The notes below the pieces were generated by a model, which was given only the letters and a program-made list of their open reading frames with translations, had not been told where the DNA came from and made no database searches. DNA of 64,000 nt from Mycobacterium marinum (GTDB lineage Bacteria; Actinomycetota; Actinomycetes; Mycobacteriales; Mycobacteriaceae): contig NZ_CP024190.1 of the NCBI RefSeq assembly GCF_003391395.1, positions 4,278,001-4,342,000 of the forward strand, written 5' to 3'. The first letter of the stretch is position 1, and the number at the start of each line of letters is the position of its first letter. Positions 51,598 through 62,641 of this stretch are shown in pieces. The position numbers and the translations under genes were made by a program.

Positions 51598-52764
51598 TTA
51601 TCCGACACCGATCCGCGGCACCACACTCGGCCGCGACTGCACCACGTGCGGACTCGCGCCCCCACGACCCAACATCCCGCCAGGCATACCCGCCCCGGCA
51701 CCACCCATACCCATCGGCATCGGCATCATCCCCATCGGAGCCCGGCCCGCCTCCGCCATCTCAGCGGGCATCGCGCCCAACCCGGCCATCGCAGACGTCG
51801 ACAACCCCTTCGGAATCGACCCCTCCCAGGTCGGCGGCACCGACATCGCACCCACCAACCGAGCCTTACCCAAATCCGCGGCCATCCCCGCACCCAGACC
51901 CGCACCACCGAGGCCCTTCATCGGGCTGACGGCATCCACCATCTTGGGCATGTCAGCAGCGGCGAATCCCGCCGCCTGGGTACCGGCCAAGCCCGCCGAA
52001 TTCGCCGAATTCAGCAGCTGCATCATCGGCGACATCATCATGCTGGCCGGGTACATGCCAATCTGGGCAACTTGCATGACCGACTGCAACGGCACCGCCG
52101 CGGCCGCCGACTGCACTCCCGCCACCACACCGGGCAGCCCAGCGATCGCACCCTGCGCCGCCGGGGAAATCGCCGCCGTCATCGCCGTAGCCGCCCCAGC
52201 AACCTGCGCATTGATCCCCGCCGCCAGGCCCGCCAAATCCAACGGCGGAATGCTAAACGGCGTCAACGCCGCGGCCACCGAAGTCGCCCCCGCGTCATAA
52301 CCAACCATCGCGCCCACATCCTGAGCCCACATCTCCACATAGTCGAACTCAGTAGCCGCAATCGCCGGCGTGTTCTGACCCAAGAAATTCGTCGTGATCA
52401 ACGACACCAACGACGTCCGATTGGCAGTCACCGCCGCCGGATGCACCGTGGCCGACAACGCCGTCTCAAACGCCGTCGCCGCCACCCGAGCCTGACTCGC
52501 AGCAGCCGCCGCCTGCCCGGCCGCCGCATCCAACCACCCCACATACGGCGCCGCCGCAGCCGCCATCGACACCGACGCCGGACCCGACCACGGCCCCGAC
52601 GCCAACGACGAAATCACCGAGTTAAACGACGCCGCCGACGCCGCCAAATCCGCAGCCAGCCCCTCCCACGCCGCCGCAGCCATATGCAACGGCCCAGAAC
52701 CCGCACCCGAGAAAATCCGCGCCGAATTGATCTCCGGCGGCAACCACGCAAAGTCCAAAATCAT
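51598..52764 (-). CDS. PPE38: PPE38-type PPE protein, copy A
   Basis: A 388-residue protein starting [20 protein letters not shown]. Residues 1-180 are the PPE domain ([46 protein letters not shown]). The C-terminus has [19 protein letters not shown] (the SVP-type motif) and a Gly/Met-rich tail. PPE38 is required in M. tuberculosis for ESX-5 export of PE_PGRS and PPE-MPTR proteins. It differs from copy B in residues near the middle and near the C-terminus. Confidence 0.9.
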   Translation of the reverse strand: MILDFAWLPPEINSARIFSGAGSGPLHMAAAAWEGLAADLAASAASFNSVISSLASGPWSGPASVSMAAAAAPYVGWLDAAAGQAAAAASQARVAATAFETALSATVHPAAVTANRTSLVSLITTNFLGQNTPAIAATEFDYVEMWAQDVGAMVGYDAGATSVAAALTPFSIPPLDLAGLAAGINAQVAGAATAMTAAISPAAQGAIAGLPGVVAGVQSAAAAVPLQSVMQVAQIGMYPASMMMSPMMQLLNSANSAGLAGTQAAGFAAADMPKMVDAVSPMKGLGGAGLGAGMAADLGKARLVGAMSVPPTWEGSIPKGLSTSAMAGLGAMPAEMAEAGRAPMGMMPMPMGMGGAGAGMPGGMLGRGGASPHVVQSRPSVVPRIGVG

Positions 52765-52971
52765 CACAACCCCCAACCAATCAGCCGCGCCGACCGCTCC
52801 GCCACGCAAACCCGACTCACAACAACCCCATAGGAACCCATGGGCGGATCGTAAGGCACCGTGACGCATAAGTCCGGGCTTTTACCGAATCGCCAAACGA
52901 TCCTGCAATTTGGTATTCGCTCGGGGGTGCACCGTTTGTTACCTGGCCACCGCTTCTGCCTGTAGACAGAA

Positions 52972-53015
52972 GGGCGCGGGTGCCGCAGATCCCCTGCTGC
53001 GTGTCACCCGCGCCC
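52972..53015. terminator. Hairpin after esx copy B
   Basis: GGGCGCGGGTG (52972-52982) pairs with CACCCGCGCCC (53005-53015). It lies just after the leftward esx copy B and before the copy A PPE promoter region. Confidence 0.65.
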
Positions 53016-53038
53016 CTGATCGCCGACTGGTTGGCCGG

Positions 53039-53323
53039 CTATGCCCAGCTCGAACCCACCGCGGAGTCGGTGCTGGCCATGTTGTTACCGGCAGCCTGCA
53101 CCTTCTGACCGTGGGCATTGGCCTGCTGGTAGATCACCTGGAAATTACGGCCCAACTGCGAGATGAACTCCTGGCACGCCACCGACCCGGCACCACCCCA
53201 GAAATCCCCAGCGGCCAACACATCACGCACAATCGCCTGATGCTCAGCCTCCAACGCCGCCGCCTGAGCCCGAATCAGCGCCCCATGGGCATCCACATCA
53301 CCGAACTGGTAATTGATCGTCAT
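53039..53323 (-). CDS. ESAT-6-like protein, Mtb9.9 family, copy B
   Basis: A 94-residue protein identical to the copy at 50923, with the WGG motif in AGDFWGGAGSVACQEF. It follows its 98-residue partner by 14 bases and ends before a hairpin. Confidence 0.92.
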   Translation of the reverse strand: MTINYQFGDVDAHGALIRAQAAALEAEHQAIVRDVLAAGDFWGGAGSVACQEFISQLGRNFQVIYQQANAHGQKVQAAGNNMASTDSAVGSSWA

Positions 53324-53337
53324 CGCCCCAACCCCTC

Positions 53338-53634
53338 CTAGCTACCCAAAACCTGCTGCGAAGCCTGCTCTTGCTGCTCGTAGTTGTTCGCGTCGCGAAC
53401 CAACCCGTCACGCACCCCATGCAGCATGTTCACAATGTTGCGGAAGGCCGTGTTCATCTGACCCATGGTGTCCAGCGAAGTCGCCGACGCCATACCGCTC
53501 CAGCCCGCGCCGGCGATGTTCTGCGACGACGCCCACATCTTGCGGGCCTCATCCTCAACCGTCTGCGCATGCATCTCAAAACGACCCGCCATGTCCCGCA
53601 TCGCATGCGGGTCAGTCATAAACCGAGTAGTCAC
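53338..53634 (-). CDS. ESAT-6-like protein, QILSS family, copy B
   Basis: A 98-residue protein identical to the copy at 51222. It is 79 bases downstream of the PPE gene, suggesting a PPE-esx-esx operon. Partner of the following 94-residue protein. Confidence 0.92.
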   Translation of the reverse strand: MTTRFMTDPHAMRDMAGRFEMHAQTVEDEARKMWASSQNIAGAGWSGMASATSLDTMGQMNTAFRNIVNMLHGVRDGLVRDANNYEQQEQASQQVLGS

Positions 53635-53713
53635 TGCCTATTCCCCTTTCCCAAAAGACATTCAGACCCGACCAAGTACCGCAAACCCGAAACCCCGACC
53701 AATCACCCCCCGC

Positions 53714-54877
53714 TTATCCGACACCGATCCGCGGCACCACACTCGGCCGCGACTGCACCACGTGCGGACTCGCGCCCCCACGACCCAACATCCCGCCAGG
53801 CATACCCGCCCCGGCACCACCCATACCCATCGGCATCGGCATCATCCCCATCGGAGCCCCGCCTGCCCCAGCCACCTCGGGCATCGCGCCCATCCCGGCC
53901 ATCGCAGACGTCGACAACCCCTTCGGAATCGACCCCTCCCAGGTCGGCGGCACCGACATCGCACCCACCAACCGAGCCTTACCCAAATCCGCGGCCATCC
54001 CCGCACCCAGACCCGCACCACCGAGGCCCTTCATCGGGCTGACGGCATCCACCATCTTGGGCATGTCAGCAGCGGCGAATCCCGCCGCCTGAGCGCCGGC
54101 CAACCCCGCCGTATTCGCCGAACTGCCCAGCTGCATCAACGGCCCCATCAACATGCTGGCCGGGTACATGCCAATCTGGGCGACCGACATGACCGAATCC
54201 AACGGCACCGCCGCGGCCGCCGACTGCACTCCCGCCACCACACCGGGCAGCCCAGCGATCGCACCCTGCGCCGCCGGGGAAATCGCCGCCGTCATCGCCG
54301 TAGCCGCCCCAGCAACCTGCGCATTGATCCCCGCCGCCAGGCCCGCCAAATCCAACGGCGGAATGCTAAACGGCGTCAACGCCGCGGCCACCGAAGTCGC
54401 CCCCGCGTCATAACCAACCATCGCGCCCACATCCTGAGCCCACATCTCCACATAGTCGAACTCAGTAGCCGCAATCGCCGGCGTGTTCTGACCCAAGAAA
54501 TTCGTCGTGATCAACGACACCAACGACGTCCGATTGGCAGTCACCGCCGCCGGATGCACCGTGGCCGACAACGCCGTCTCAAACGCCGTCGCCGCCACCC
54601 GAGCCTGACTCGCAGCAGCCGCCGCCTGCCCGGCCGCCGCATCCAACCACCCCACATACGGCGCCGCCGCAGCCGCCATCGACACCGACGCCGGACCCGA
54701 CCACGGCCCCGACGCCAACGACGAAATCACCGAGTTAAACGACGCCGCCGACGCCGCCAAATCCGCAGCCAGCCCCTCCCACGCCGCCGCAGCCATATGC
54801 AACGGCCCAGAACCCGCACCCGAGAAAATCCGCGCCGAATTGATCTCCGGCGGCAACCACGCAAAGTCCAAAATCAT
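53714..54877 (-). CDS. PPE71: PPE38-type PPE protein, copy B (PPE71 position)
   Basis: A 387-residue protein nearly identical to copy A. The PPE domain and C-terminal [19 protein letters not shown] are the same. It differs in [20 protein letters not shown] and in [11 protein letters not shown], while the flanking sequence is unchanged. By gene order it occupies the PPE71 position of M. tuberculosis CDC1551-type strains. The symbol is positional. Confidence 0.9.
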   Translation of the reverse strand: MILDFAWLPPEINSARIFSGAGSGPLHMAAAAWEGLAADLAASAASFNSVISSLASGPWSGPASVSMAAAAAPYVGWLDAAAGQAAAAASQARVAATAFETALSATVHPAAVTANRTSLVSLITTNFLGQNTPAIAATEFDYVEMWAQDVGAMVGYDAGATSVAAALTPFSIPPLDLAGLAAGINAQVAGAATAMTAAISPAAQGAIAGLPGVVAGVQSAAAAVPLDSVMSVAQIGMYPASMLMGPLMQLGSSANTAGLAGAQAAGFAAADMPKMVDAVSPMKGLGGAGLGAGMAADLGKARLVGAMSVPPTWEGSIPKGLSTSAMAGMGAMPEVAGAGGAPMGMMPMPMGMGGAGAGMPGGMLGRGGASPHVVQSRPSVVPRIGVG

Positions 54878-54901
54878 CACAACCCCCAACCAATCAGCCG
54901 C

Positions 54902-55440
54902 ACTAACGGCTCCGACAACCAACCAACCACAGCGACCCCCAACACGCACAGGAACCTACTGGCGGATCGTAATGTAAATCACAGCAAAAATCTCGCCGTT
55001 GCGCAAAGCGCCGCTGATGAATTACGGATATGCGCAGGTCAACGGGTATGTCTGCATCACGGGACCATCTCATCGCAGCCGCCCACTCAGCCGACAACTG
55101 CCCGGACTAGCTGTGAATTCACTGTGCTATGAGTTTGATTCGCCGCCTGGGCGACGGCCATATCGGAGATGAATTCGTCCGCTCATCAAGTGCGGCAACA
55201 TGCGCGCTGCTCTGTCGCCGCTGCGTCAGCCGAACAATTCACCGAGCCCCAGCCCGGATTGCGGTTCCGCATGGACTACCCCTTAAGAGCCCTCAAGAAC
55301 TCTCGAGAGCCGGGCGGCCTGTCCCGGAGGCGCCGACCAACCAGCGCCCCCGCCCCACCCATGCCCGAGCTCGTGAAGTGCGACAGCACAAGGCAACTGC
55401 GGCTCGCGTCGGCGCCGCCGACTAGGCCAAGGGCGCGCCG
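54902..55440. other. Intergenic region upstream of PPE copy B
   Basis: About 540 bases with only short shadow frames. Nothing recognisable apart from the probable promoter of the PPE copy B operon near its right repeat border. Confidence 0.5.
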
Positions 55441-57351
55441 CTAGAGAACGTTTTTGAAGAAGCCCGACAGCCCGTCGCCAAAGACCAGCAGACCTGAGCT
55501 ACCTGTTCCGGAGCTGAGAATGCCCGAGGTGTTGACACCCGCGATGACAAAGCCCGCATTCTGAACAGCCGCATTGTAGAAGCCAGCATTTCCGTAACCC
55601 GTATCCAGCGCCCCGGAGTTACCACCGAAGGTGCTCGTGGTGCTGGTGTTCACGTACCCCGAATTACCGAAGCCTGAATTCTGTAGGCCCGAGTTCCCGG
55701 AGCCAGATGGGTCGTTGTGGCCAAAGCCCGAGTTTCCCGTACCGACATTGAAATAGCCAGAGTTGGGGCCAGCGTGGGTCGTCGCGCTAAAGAATCCGGT
55801 ATTAAGGACGCCCCCGTTGAATCCGCCCGTATTGATGTCACCGGCATTTGCCCAGCCGGTGTTGACGTTGCCCGCATTACCGAAGCCAGAGTTGATGTTT
55901 CCCGCGTTGAGGAAGCCCGTGTTCACGTCGCCGGAGTTACCAAAGCTCGTGTTTGAGTTTCCAGCGTTGAAGCTGCCGGCGTTGTAGTTACCGGAATCGA
56001 AGAATCCGAAGTTGGTCGCACCGGCATGCCCGACGCCGGTATTGATGCTGCCACCGTTCCAGAAGCCGGTGTTCACGTCGCCCGCATTACCGAAACCGGT
56101 GTTCGAGTTCCCCGCATTCCCAAAGCCGAGGTTGCCCGAGCCCGAGTTGAAGAAGCCGATGTTGTTGTCGCCCGAGTTGAACAACCCGATGTTGCCGCTA
56201 CCGGAGTTCAATCCGCCGATCCCGAACTGGCCATCACCCGTCAGCCCGAATCCGATGTTGTTGTTACCGGTGTTTCCGAAACCGAAATTACTGCTGCCGA
56301 AGTTGCCGAAGCCGATATTATTGCTACCGGAATTGCCGCTTCCGAAGTTGAGGCTGCCGATGTTTCCGCTGCCGAAGTTCGTGTTGCCGATATTGCCGCT
56401 ACCGATGTTGGTGTTGCCAATATTTCCGACACCGAAGTTGATGCTACCGATATTGCCGCTACCGAGGTTTTGGCTACCGAAGTTACCGCTACCGAGGTTC
56501 AAGTTGCCGATATTGCCGCTGCCCAGGTTGAAGTCACCCTGGTTGCCACCACCCAGGTTGGTGCCGCCGATATTTCCGCTACCGAAGTTGATGTTGCCGA
56601 TATTGCCGCTGCCCAGGTTCCCGTCGCCGATGTTTCCGCTGCCCAAATTGAGAGAACCGATGTTGCCGAAACCGAGGTTGATGCCCTGAAGCGGCGCGGG
56701 CACCACGCTGGCCGCTTGGGACGCAACCGCTTGTGCGGCGCCGGCTAGCGGTGTGGTGACCGCCGCGGCCGCGGGCGCCGCGCCGCCGACCAACCCCGAC
56801 ACACCCGGCACACCCGACAAAACACCCGAGACCATCCCCTGCCACGAACTCAACTGCGCAGCAGCCGCCGAAGCCCCACCGTGATACCCCGCCATCGCCG
56901 CCACATCAGCGGCCCACATCTGTTCGTACACACCCTCCGCCGCCGCAATCGCCGGCGCATTCTGACCAAACAAATTCGACATCACCAACTGCACAAACCC
57001 ATTGCGATTAGCCGCCACCGCCAACGGATGCACCATCGCCGCACGCGCCGCCTCAAACGCCGAGGCCACCACCTTCGCCGACGCCGACGCCCCCGCGGCC
57101 CGCGCCGCCGCCGCCCCCAGCCAACTCGCATACGGCCCCGCCGCAGCCACCATCGCCGAAGCCGCCGCACCCTGCCACGCCTGACCCGCACCCGCAAGAC
57201 CCGAGGTCACCGACGCAAACGACTCCGCCGCCGCCGCCAACTCCGCCGACAACCCATCCCAGGCCGCCGCCGCCGCCAACATCGGCTCAGACCCCGCACC
57301 AGAGAACATCCGCACCGAATTAATCTCCGGCGGCAACACCGCGAAATTCAT
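55441..57351 (-). CDS. PPE-MPTR protein 1 (PPE39/40 type)
   Basis: A 636-residue protein ([20 protein letters not shown]). Residues 1-180 are the PPE domain, then an Ala/Val linker, then from about residue 225 tandem MPTR pentapeptides of the form NxGxGN ([20 protein letters not shown]). Secreted/surface by ESX-5. The first about 200 residues are identical to the neighbour at 57641, but the MPTR arrays differ. The DNA of the array is strongly repetitive. Confidence 0.9.
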   Translation of the reverse strand: MNFAVLPPEINSVRMFSGAGSEPMLAAAAAWDGLSAELAAAAESFASVTSGLAGAGQAWQGAAASAMVAAAGPYASWLGAAAARAAGASASAKVVASAFEAARAAMVHPLAVAANRNGFVQLVMSNLFGQNAPAIAAAEGVYEQMWAADVAAMAGYHGGASAAAAQLSSWQGMVSGVLSGVPGVSGLVGGAAPAAAAVTTPLAGAAQAVASQAASVVPAPLQGINLGFGNIGSLNLGSGNIGDGNLGSGNIGNINFGSGNIGGTNLGGGNQGDFNLGSGNIGNLNLGSGNFGSQNLGSGNIGSINFGVGNIGNTNIGSGNIGNTNFGSGNIGSLNFGSGNSGSNNIGFGNFGSSNFGFGNTGNNNIGFGLTGDGQFGIGGLNSGSGNIGLFNSGDNNIGFFNSGSGNLGFGNAGNSNTGFGNAGDVNTGFWNGGSINTGVGHAGATNFGFFDSGNYNAGSFNAGNSNTSFGNSGDVNTGFLNAGNINSGFGNAGNVNTGWANAGDINTGGFNGGVLNTGFFSATTHAGPNSGYFNVGTGNSGFGHNDPSGSGNSGLQNSGFGNSGYVNTSTTSTFGGNSGALDTGYGNAGFYNAAVQNAGFVIAGVNTSGILSSGTGSSGLLVFGDGLSGFFKNVL

Positions 57352-57438
57352 CAGAATCGCCCCTCCTTCAACGGGATATTCTCAACCGCACACCCGAGCG
57401 TTACCGCGACCGACACGCACCGGCACCCACCGGCCACC
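56747..57438 (-). repeat. Identical 5' module of MPTR-PPE genes, copy 1
   Basis: About 692 bases covering the upstream region and the first about 200 codons. As far as could be compared by eye it is identical to 58962-59653 (offset 2215). Sequences diverge sharply on both sides, in the MPTR region and upstream. Confidence 0.82.
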
Positions 57439-57640
57439 CACCGGCCAGAGCCCGGCCACCCCCGCCGAACCCACAACACCCGAGCGACATTAGGTCAGAA
57501 CCCAGCCACAAACCCCGTAATCGAGTCAGCCTGCGGGTATCGATCTGGCAACTACGGCGGGCCGCCCAAGCAGCCACCAGCGCCATCCGCAACGGTGCTG
57601 ATCAGGACTGCCGCGCAAAACGGCGCGGTGATCTCGGTGG

Positions 57641-59566
57641 CTACCTGAAGAAGCCGGACAGTCCCGTACCCGAGTTGAACCCGCCCGAATTCTGATCGCC
57701 CGAATTCAGGAAGCCTGAGCTGTCATCGCCCGAGTTGGAGATGCCGGCAAGCCGATTGCCCGAGTTGACAAAACCCGCGTTGTTGGTACCGATATTGCCG
57801 AATCCCGAGTTGTAGCCGGGGACCAGTGCGGGACCGGCGTTCGAAACACCCGAATTGCCGATTCCGGTGTTGAAGAACCCAGAGTTTGCGCTTCCGTTGG
57901 GATCACTGTTGTAGAAGCCGGAATTTCCGCTGCCGAGATTGCCGAAGCCCGAGTTGAGCCCCGATTGGCTGACGGAACTGCCGATAGCGGTATTGAGATC
58001 GCCCCCGTTGAACGCGCCGGTGTTGGTGTTACCCCCGTTGAAGAAGCCGGTGTTGACGTTGCCCCCGTTGAAGGAGCCGGTGTTGGAGTTACCCGCGTTC
58101 ATGAAGCCGGTGTTGCCCGCTCCCGAGTTTCCGAAGCCGGTACTTTCGGTGCCCACATTGAAGCTGCCCGAGTTGTGATTGCCAGCGTTGAAGAGGCCGA
58201 AGTTCCCATCACCAGCACTGCCGAACCCGGTATTCGAGCTGCCCGCATTCCAGAAGCCCGTGTTGAAGTTGCCCGCGTTCCCGAAGCCGGTATTTCCGCT
58301 ACCGGAATTGCACCAGCCAAAGTTATTGTCGCCCGAGTTGAAGAAGCCGATGTTGTTGTTTCCAGAATTGAATAGGCCGATGTTCCCGGTGCCCGAGTTG
58401 AATCCGCCGATCCCGAACTGGCCGTCGCCGGTGAGCCCGAAGCCGATGTTTCCGCTGCCCTTGTTCCCGAAGCCGATGTTGTTGTCGCCCAGGTTTCCGA
58501 AGCCGATGTTGCCGCCGCCGTTATTCCCGCTGCCGACGTTGACGTCGCCGGTGTTTCCACTGCCCAGGCCGAGGTCGCCGTTGTTGCCACCGAAGAGGTT
58601 CAGGGTGCCGAAGTTCCCACTTCCCAGATTGAGGCTGCCGATATTGCCGCTGCCCAGGTTCCCGCTGCCGAAGTTTCCACTGCCGAAGTTGTAGTCGCCG
58701 GCATTTCCGCTTCCAGTGTTTCCGGTACCGGTGTTCCCGCCGCCCCAGTTCCCGCTGCCGTAGTTCCCGCTACCCACGTTTTGGTTGCCAACGTTGCCGC
58801 TGCCGAGATTGGTGTTACCGAGATTGCCGCTACCCAGGTTGAACGTACCGACGTTGCCGATACCCAGGTTGAAGATCAGGTCGCTGAGCTCCTGCGACAC
58901 CGCGGCCGGTGCGGCCGCAGCACTACTGCCGAGCGCCTGAACGCCTAGTTGTGCGCTGGCCAGCGGTGTGGTGACCGCCGCGGCCGCGGGCGCCGCGCCG
59001 CCGACCAACCCCGACACACCCGGCACACCCGACAAAACACCCGAGACCATCCCCTGCCACGAACTCAACTGCGCAGCAGCCGCCGAAGCCCCACCGTGAT
59101 ACCCCGCCATCGCCGCCACATCAGCGGCCCACATCTGTTCGTACACACCCTCCGCCGCCGCAATCGCCGGCGCATTCTGACCAAACAAATTCGACATCAC
59201 CAACTGCACAAACCCATTGCGATTAGCCGCCACCGCCAACGGATGCACCATCGCCGCACGCGCCGCCTCAAACGCCGAGGCCACCACCTTCGCCGACGCC
59301 GACGCCCCCGCGGCCCGCGCCGCCGCCGCCCCCAGCCAACTCGCATACGGCCCCGCCGCAGCCACCATCGCCGAAGCCGCCGCACCCTGCCACGCCTGAC
59401 CCGCACCCGCAAGACCCGAGGTCACCGACGCAAACGACTCCGCCGCCGCCGCCAACTCCGCCGACAACCCATCCCAGGCCGCCGCCGCCGCCAACATCGG
59501 CTCAGACCCCGCACCAGAGAACATCCGCACCGAATTAATCTCCGGCGGCAACACCGCGAAATTCAT
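57641..59566 (-). CDS. PPE-MPTR protein 2 (PPE40 position)
   Basis: A 641-residue protein with the same N-terminus and a different linker and MPTR array ([36 protein letters not shown]). It lies directly upstream of glyS, as PPE40 (Rv2356c) does in M. tuberculosis. It ends in repeats [20 protein letters not shown]. Surface/secreted by ESX-5. Confidence 0.9.
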   Translation of the reverse strand: MNFAVLPPEINSVRMFSGAGSEPMLAAAAAWDGLSAELAAAAESFASVTSGLAGAGQAWQGAAASAMVAAAGPYASWLGAAAARAAGASASAKVVASAFEAARAAMVHPLAVAANRNGFVQLVMSNLFGQNAPAIAAAEGVYEQMWAADVAAMAGYHGGASAAAAQLSSWQGMVSGVLSGVPGVSGLVGGAAPAAAAVTTPLASAQLGVQALGSSAAAAPAAVSQELSDLIFNLGIGNVGTFNLGSGNLGNTNLGSGNVGNQNVGSGNYGSGNWGGGNTGTGNTGSGNAGDYNFGSGNFGSGNLGSGNIGSLNLGSGNFGTLNLFGGNNGDLGLGSGNTGDVNVGSGNNGGGNIGFGNLGDNNIGFGNKGSGNIGFGLTGDGQFGIGGFNSGTGNIGLFNSGNNNIGFFNSGDNNFGWCNSGSGNTGFGNAGNFNTGFWNAGSSNTGFGSAGDGNFGLFNAGNHNSGSFNVGTESTGFGNSGAGNTGFMNAGNSNTGSFNGGNVNTGFFNGGNTNTGAFNGGDLNTAIGSSVSQSGLNSGFGNLGSGNSGFYNSDPNGSANSGFFNTGIGNSGVSNAGPALVPGYNSGFGNIGTNNAGFVNSGNRLAGISNSGDDSSGFLNSGDQNSGGFNSGTGLSGFFR

Positions 59567-59653
59567 CAGAATCGCCCCTCCTTCAACGGGATATTCTCAA
59601 CCGCACACCCGAGCGTTACCGCGACCGACACGCACCGGCACCCACCGGCCACC
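58962..59653 (-). repeat. Identical 5' module of MPTR-PPE genes, copy 2
   Basis: Counterpart of 56747-57438 with the same orientation. Includes the promoter-side sequence just upstream of the start codon, so both genes may be regulated alike. Confidence 0.82.
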
Positions 59654-59813
59654 AACCGGGCCGCGGGTCAGGTCACGATCCCGGGGCGACAGCCGGCCCG
59701 ACATGCCATCGAGGGGCGATGGCAGACAGAACACTCAACCGGGTGCCGAGACTCCCGCCGCGGGTGCGCCGGCAAGCACACCAAACCGGCGACAGCGCCG
59801 AACGACCCGACGT

Positions 59814-61205
59814 CTAGCAGCCCTTCAGACGCGGCGCCAGGTAGTCGGCGACCTTGGCGATCCCGATCCGCTCCTGGGTCATGGCATCACGCTCACGCAC
59901 GGTGACGGCGTCGTCCTCGAGGGAGTCGAAGTCCACCGTCACACAGAACGGGGTGCCGATCTCGTCTTGGCGCCGGTAGCGCCGCCCAATGGCACCGGCA
60001 TCGTCGAAATCGATGTTCCAGTACTTGCGCAGTTCGGCGGCCAAATCGCGCGCCTTGGGGCTCAGGTCGGCGTGCCGTGACAACGGCAGCACCGCTGCCT
60101 TGACCGGCGCCAGCCTCGGGTCCAGCCGCAGCACGGTTCTCTTGTCGACCCCGCCCTTGGCATTCGGAGCTTCGTCCTCGGTGTAGGCGTCGATCAGGAA
60201 TGCCATGAACGAACGGGTCAGCCCCGCTGCCGGCTCGATGACGTAGGGCGTGTAGCGAACGTCTTCGACCTGGTCGTAGAACGACAGTTCGGTACCGGAA
60301 TGCTTGGAGTGGGTGGACAAGTCGAAGTCGGTCCGGTTGGCGACACCCTCCAGCTCTCCCCATGGATTGCCGACGAAGCCGAACTTGTATTCGATGTCGA
60401 CAGTGCGGTCGGAGTAGTGCGACAACTTCTCCTTGGGGTGTTCGAATAGCCGCAGGTTCTCGGCATCGATACCGAGGTCGACGTACCACTGCAATCTGGT
60501 GTCGATCCAGTACTGGTGCCATTCCTTGGCCGTGGACGGCTCGACGAAGAACTCCATCTCCATCTGTTCGAACTCGCGGGTGCGGAAGATGAAGTTGCCC
60601 GGGGTGATCTCATTGCGGAAGCTCTTGCCGATCTGACCGATGCCAAACGGCGGCTTCTTACGCGACGTGGTCAGCACGTTGGCGAAGTTGACGAAGATGC
60701 CCTGCGCCGTTTCCGGACGCAAGTAATGCAACCCCTCCTCGGTTTCGATGGGGCCGAGGTAGGTCTTGAGCATCATGTTGAATTCGCGTGGTTCGGTCCA
60801 CTGGCCGGGCTCGCCGGTTTCGGGATCGCGAATGTCAGCGAGCCCGTTCGGCGGCGGCTGACCGTGTTTTGCCTCGTAGGCCTCGATGAGATGGTCGGCC
60901 CGGTATCGCTTGTGGGTGATCAGCGACTCCACCAGTGGATCGTGGAAGACCTCGACGTGGCCCGATGCCACCCAGACCTCGCGCGGCAGGATGATCGACG
61001 AGTCGAGTCCGACCACGTCGTCGCGGCCGGTAACCACCGACCGCCACCATTGCCGTTTGATGTTCTCCTTGAGTTCGACCCCCAGCGGACCGTAGTCCCA
61101 CGCAGACTTCGTACCGCCGTAGATCTCACCGGACGGATAGACCAAGCCTCGCCGTTTTGCCAGGTTCACCACGGTGTCAATGACAGACGCCACGGGGCAA
61201 CCCAC
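59814..61205 (-). CDS. glyS: Glycyl-tRNA synthetase
   Basis: A 463-residue class II synthetase of the alpha2 (eukaryote/actinobacterial) type. Motifs include [20 protein letters not shown] start ([20 protein letters not shown]), [16 protein letters not shown] (motif 2 region), [20 protein letters not shown], and C-terminal [20 protein letters not shown]. It attaches glycine to tRNA-Gly. GTG at 61205 is chosen by comparison with Rv2357c; a GTG 4 codons later is possible. No T-box leader was seen upstream. Confidence 0.96.
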   Translation of the reverse strand: MGCPVASVIDTVVNLAKRRGLVYPSGEIYGGTKSAWDYGPLGVELKENIKRQWWRSVVTGRDDVVGLDSSIILPREVWVASGHVEVFHDPLVESLITHKRYRADHLIEAYEAKHGQPPPNGLADIRDPETGEPGQWTEPREFNMMLKTYLGPIETEEGLHYLRPETAQGIFVNFANVLTTSRKKPPFGIGQIGKSFRNEITPGNFIFRTREFEQMEMEFFVEPSTAKEWHQYWIDTRLQWYVDLGIDAENLRLFEHPKEKLSHYSDRTVDIEYKFGFVGNPWGELEGVANRTDFDLSTHSKHSGTELSFYDQVEDVRYTPYVIEPAAGLTRSFMAFLIDAYTEDEAPNAKGGVDKRTVLRLDPRLAPVKAAVLPLSRHADLSPKARDLAAELRKYWNIDFDDAGAIGRRYRRQDEIGTPFCVTVDFDSLEDDAVTVRERDAMTQERIGIAKVADYLAPRLKGC

Positions 61206-61291
61206 TCCCTTCCCGATTGGGCAAACTCGTGCGCCGGTAAGCCACCGCGCACAAAAACCTCAGCCATGGTAGCGATCGGCACGGCGGTCTT

Positions 61292-61316
61292 TGACATGCA
61301 TCATCATGCATGTGAC
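61292..61316. promoter_or_regulatory. Palindrome upstream of smtB (probable SmtB/Zur operator)
   Basis: ACATGCAT CATC ATGCATGT (61294-61313) is a perfect inverted repeat extended by TG and GA. It lies between glyS and smtB, where autoregulation by the ArsR-type SmtB would act. The binding protein is inferred. Confidence 0.6.
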
Positions 61317-61398
61317 AGTGGAAGTCAGCCGCACGCCGCTTCGGCAGCAGTCCGGCCCGGTCCGATTATCTGCTCTCCTCGAGGCGGTGACTCAATAC

Positions 61399-61794
61399 AT
61401 GGCGACGTCGCCCTCACCTTCGACGGCCGCCCAGGACGACTTCGTTTCCCGTCACGAACACGATGTTGGCGACTTCGCCGAGCATCCCGCGTTTCCCGCA
61501 CCGCCGCCGCGAGAAATCCTCGAGGGCGCCGGCGAGCTACTGCGCGCTCTGGCCGCACCCGTGCGAATCGCCATCGTGCTGCAGCTGCGTGAAGCCCAGC
61601 GCTGCGTTCACGAACTGGTTGATGCATTGGGCGTACCACAGCCACTGGTCAGCCAACATCTGAAGATCCTCAAGGCCGCCGGCGTGGTAACCGGCGAACG
61701 GTCCGGCCGCGAGGTGCTCTATCGGCTTGTCGATCAGCACCTGGCGCACATCGTCGTGGATGCGGTCGCCCACGCCGGTGAGGATTCGGCATGA
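61399..61794 (+). CDS. smtB: ArsR/SmtB-family zinc-sensing repressor
   Basis: A 131-residue regulator starting MATSPSPSTAAQDDFVSRHE, as for Rv2358; longer starts upstream would run through the operator. GELLRALAAPVRIAIVLQLR begins the winged helix; CVHELVDALGVPQPLVSQHL is the HTH, with the alpha-3 Cys; the alpha-5 region near the end (DQHLAHIVVDAVAHAGED) holds His/Asp/Glu zinc ligands. It represses itself and furB when zinc is low. ATGA overlap with furB. Confidence 0.92.
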   Translation: MATSPSPSTAAQDDFVSRHEHDVGDFAEHPAFPAPPPREILEGAGELLRALAAPVRIAIVLQLREAQRCVHELVDALGVPQPLVSQHLKILKAAGVVTGERSGREVLYRLVDQHLAHIVVDAVAHAGEDSA

Positions 61795-62204
61795 CCGGCA
61801 CAAGCGTGCGTTCAACCCGGCAGCGAGCGGCGATTTCGACATTGCTCGAAACAGTCGATGACTTCCGTTCCGCCCAAGAACTGCACGACGAACTACGCCG
61901 TCGCGGCGAGAACATTGGCCTGACCACCGTCTATCGGACCCTGCAATCGATGGCATCCGCTGGAACGGTCGACACGCTGCGCACCGACACCGGTGAATCG
62001 GTCTACCGGCGGTGCTCGCAGCACCATCACCACCATCTGGTGTGCCGCGGCTGTGGGTCCACCATCGAGGTGGCCGACCATGAAGTCGAGACCTGGGCTG
62101 CCAACGTGGCCGACCGGCACGGCTTCTCCGACGTCAGCCACACCATCGAGATCTTCGGCACCTGCTCAGATTGCCGCCGGCACGGAGCCGCGGCGCTGCG
62201 CTAG
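61791..62204 (+). CDS. furB: Zinc uptake regulator FurB (Zur)
   Basis: A 137-residue Fur-family regulator. STRQRAAISTLLETVDDFRS and LTTVYRTLQSMASAGTVDTL are the winged helix, CSQHHHHHLVCRGCG contains the conserved His-rich metal site and the first CxxC, and FGTCSDCRRHG the second. It represses zinc-uptake and ESX-3 genes in M. tuberculosis. Coupled to smtB. Its stop overlaps the convergent Rv2360c stop by 3 bases. Confidence 0.95.
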   Translation: MTGTSVRSTRQRAAISTLLETVDDFRSAQELHDELRRRGENIGLTTVYRTLQSMASAGTVDTLRTDTGESVYRRCSQHHHHHLVCRGCGSTIEVADHEVETWAANVADRHGFSDVSHTIEIFGTCSDCRRHGAAALR

Positions 62205-62641
62205 GAAGTCAGCTTGCCGCGGATCTGGCCCCCACTGTCTAGGACCAGCAGAATCAGGGTTCGCAACGCGTTGTCGGTCAGGCCGGCGCCGGGGAAGTTG
62301 TAGCGCAGCATCACGTCCACGGTCTTCGGGAGCGTCTTCGCCGAACCCTTCCCGGCGTTGCGCTGCACAGCCTTGTCGGCGACCTTCTCAACCGTGGTGA
62401 CGGCGCCGAAGTTGGTGTCACGCGCCTGGTTGGCCAGTAGATCGCCGATCTTCTTGGTCAGCGGCAGATCCCAGGCCAGTATCTGAGTCAGCGATACCAA
62501 ATCAAGATCCTCGGCGATGTTGACCACTCGCAGCGAGGCGAACGTACCGTCGTGGCGCACCGTCAGCGCGCCGTCGGGTTCCTCCTCGACGGGGAGAACG
62601 TCGCGAAGTATCGATGCCAGTCGATCCTGCAGGGAGGGCAC
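62201..62641 (-). CDS. Rv2360c-like conserved protein
   Basis: A 146-residue protein from a GTG at 62641 ([20 protein letters not shown]), overlapping the uppS stop (TAGTG). Sequence features VNIAEDLDLVSLTQILAWDL and TTVEKVADKAVQRNAGKGSA, ending LVLDSGGQIRGKLTS. Conserved in mycobacteria next to uppS; function unknown. Confidence 0.85.
   Translation of the reverse strand: MPSLQDRLASILRDVLPVEEEPDGALTVRHDGTFASLRVVNIAEDLDLVSLTQILAWDLPLTKKIGDLLANQARDTNFGAVTTVEKVADKAVQRNAGKGSAKTLPKTVDVMLRYNFPGAGLTDNALRTLILLVLDSGGQIRGKLTS

Larger units (their letters stand above)
50889..52788 (-). repeat. Direct repeat, copy A (PPE38-esx-esx module)
   Basis: This segment is repeated at 53005-54901 in the same orientation. 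The esx parts look identical; differences concentrate in two short stretches of the PPE gene (including a one-codon length difference). It indicates recent duplication or gene conversion. Confidence 0.85.
53005..54901 (-). repeat. Direct repeat, copy B (PPE71-esx-esx module)
   Basis: Repeat of 50889-52788. The offset is 2116 bases at the left end and 2113 at the right end. The sequence diverges abruptly beyond both ends. Confidence 0.85.

Noticed and set aside
51349..52833. 494-aa plus-strand ORF (and its twin at 53465)
   Set aside because: Arg/His-rich antisense of PPE and esx genes in high-GC DNA.
56026..56748. Long plus-strand ORFs within the MPTR genes
   Set aside because: Antisense of NxGxGN repeats; stop codons are rare there because of composition.
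61206..61290. T-box leader for glyS
   Set aside because: No T-box sequence, specifier hairpin or terminator seen; the space is too short.
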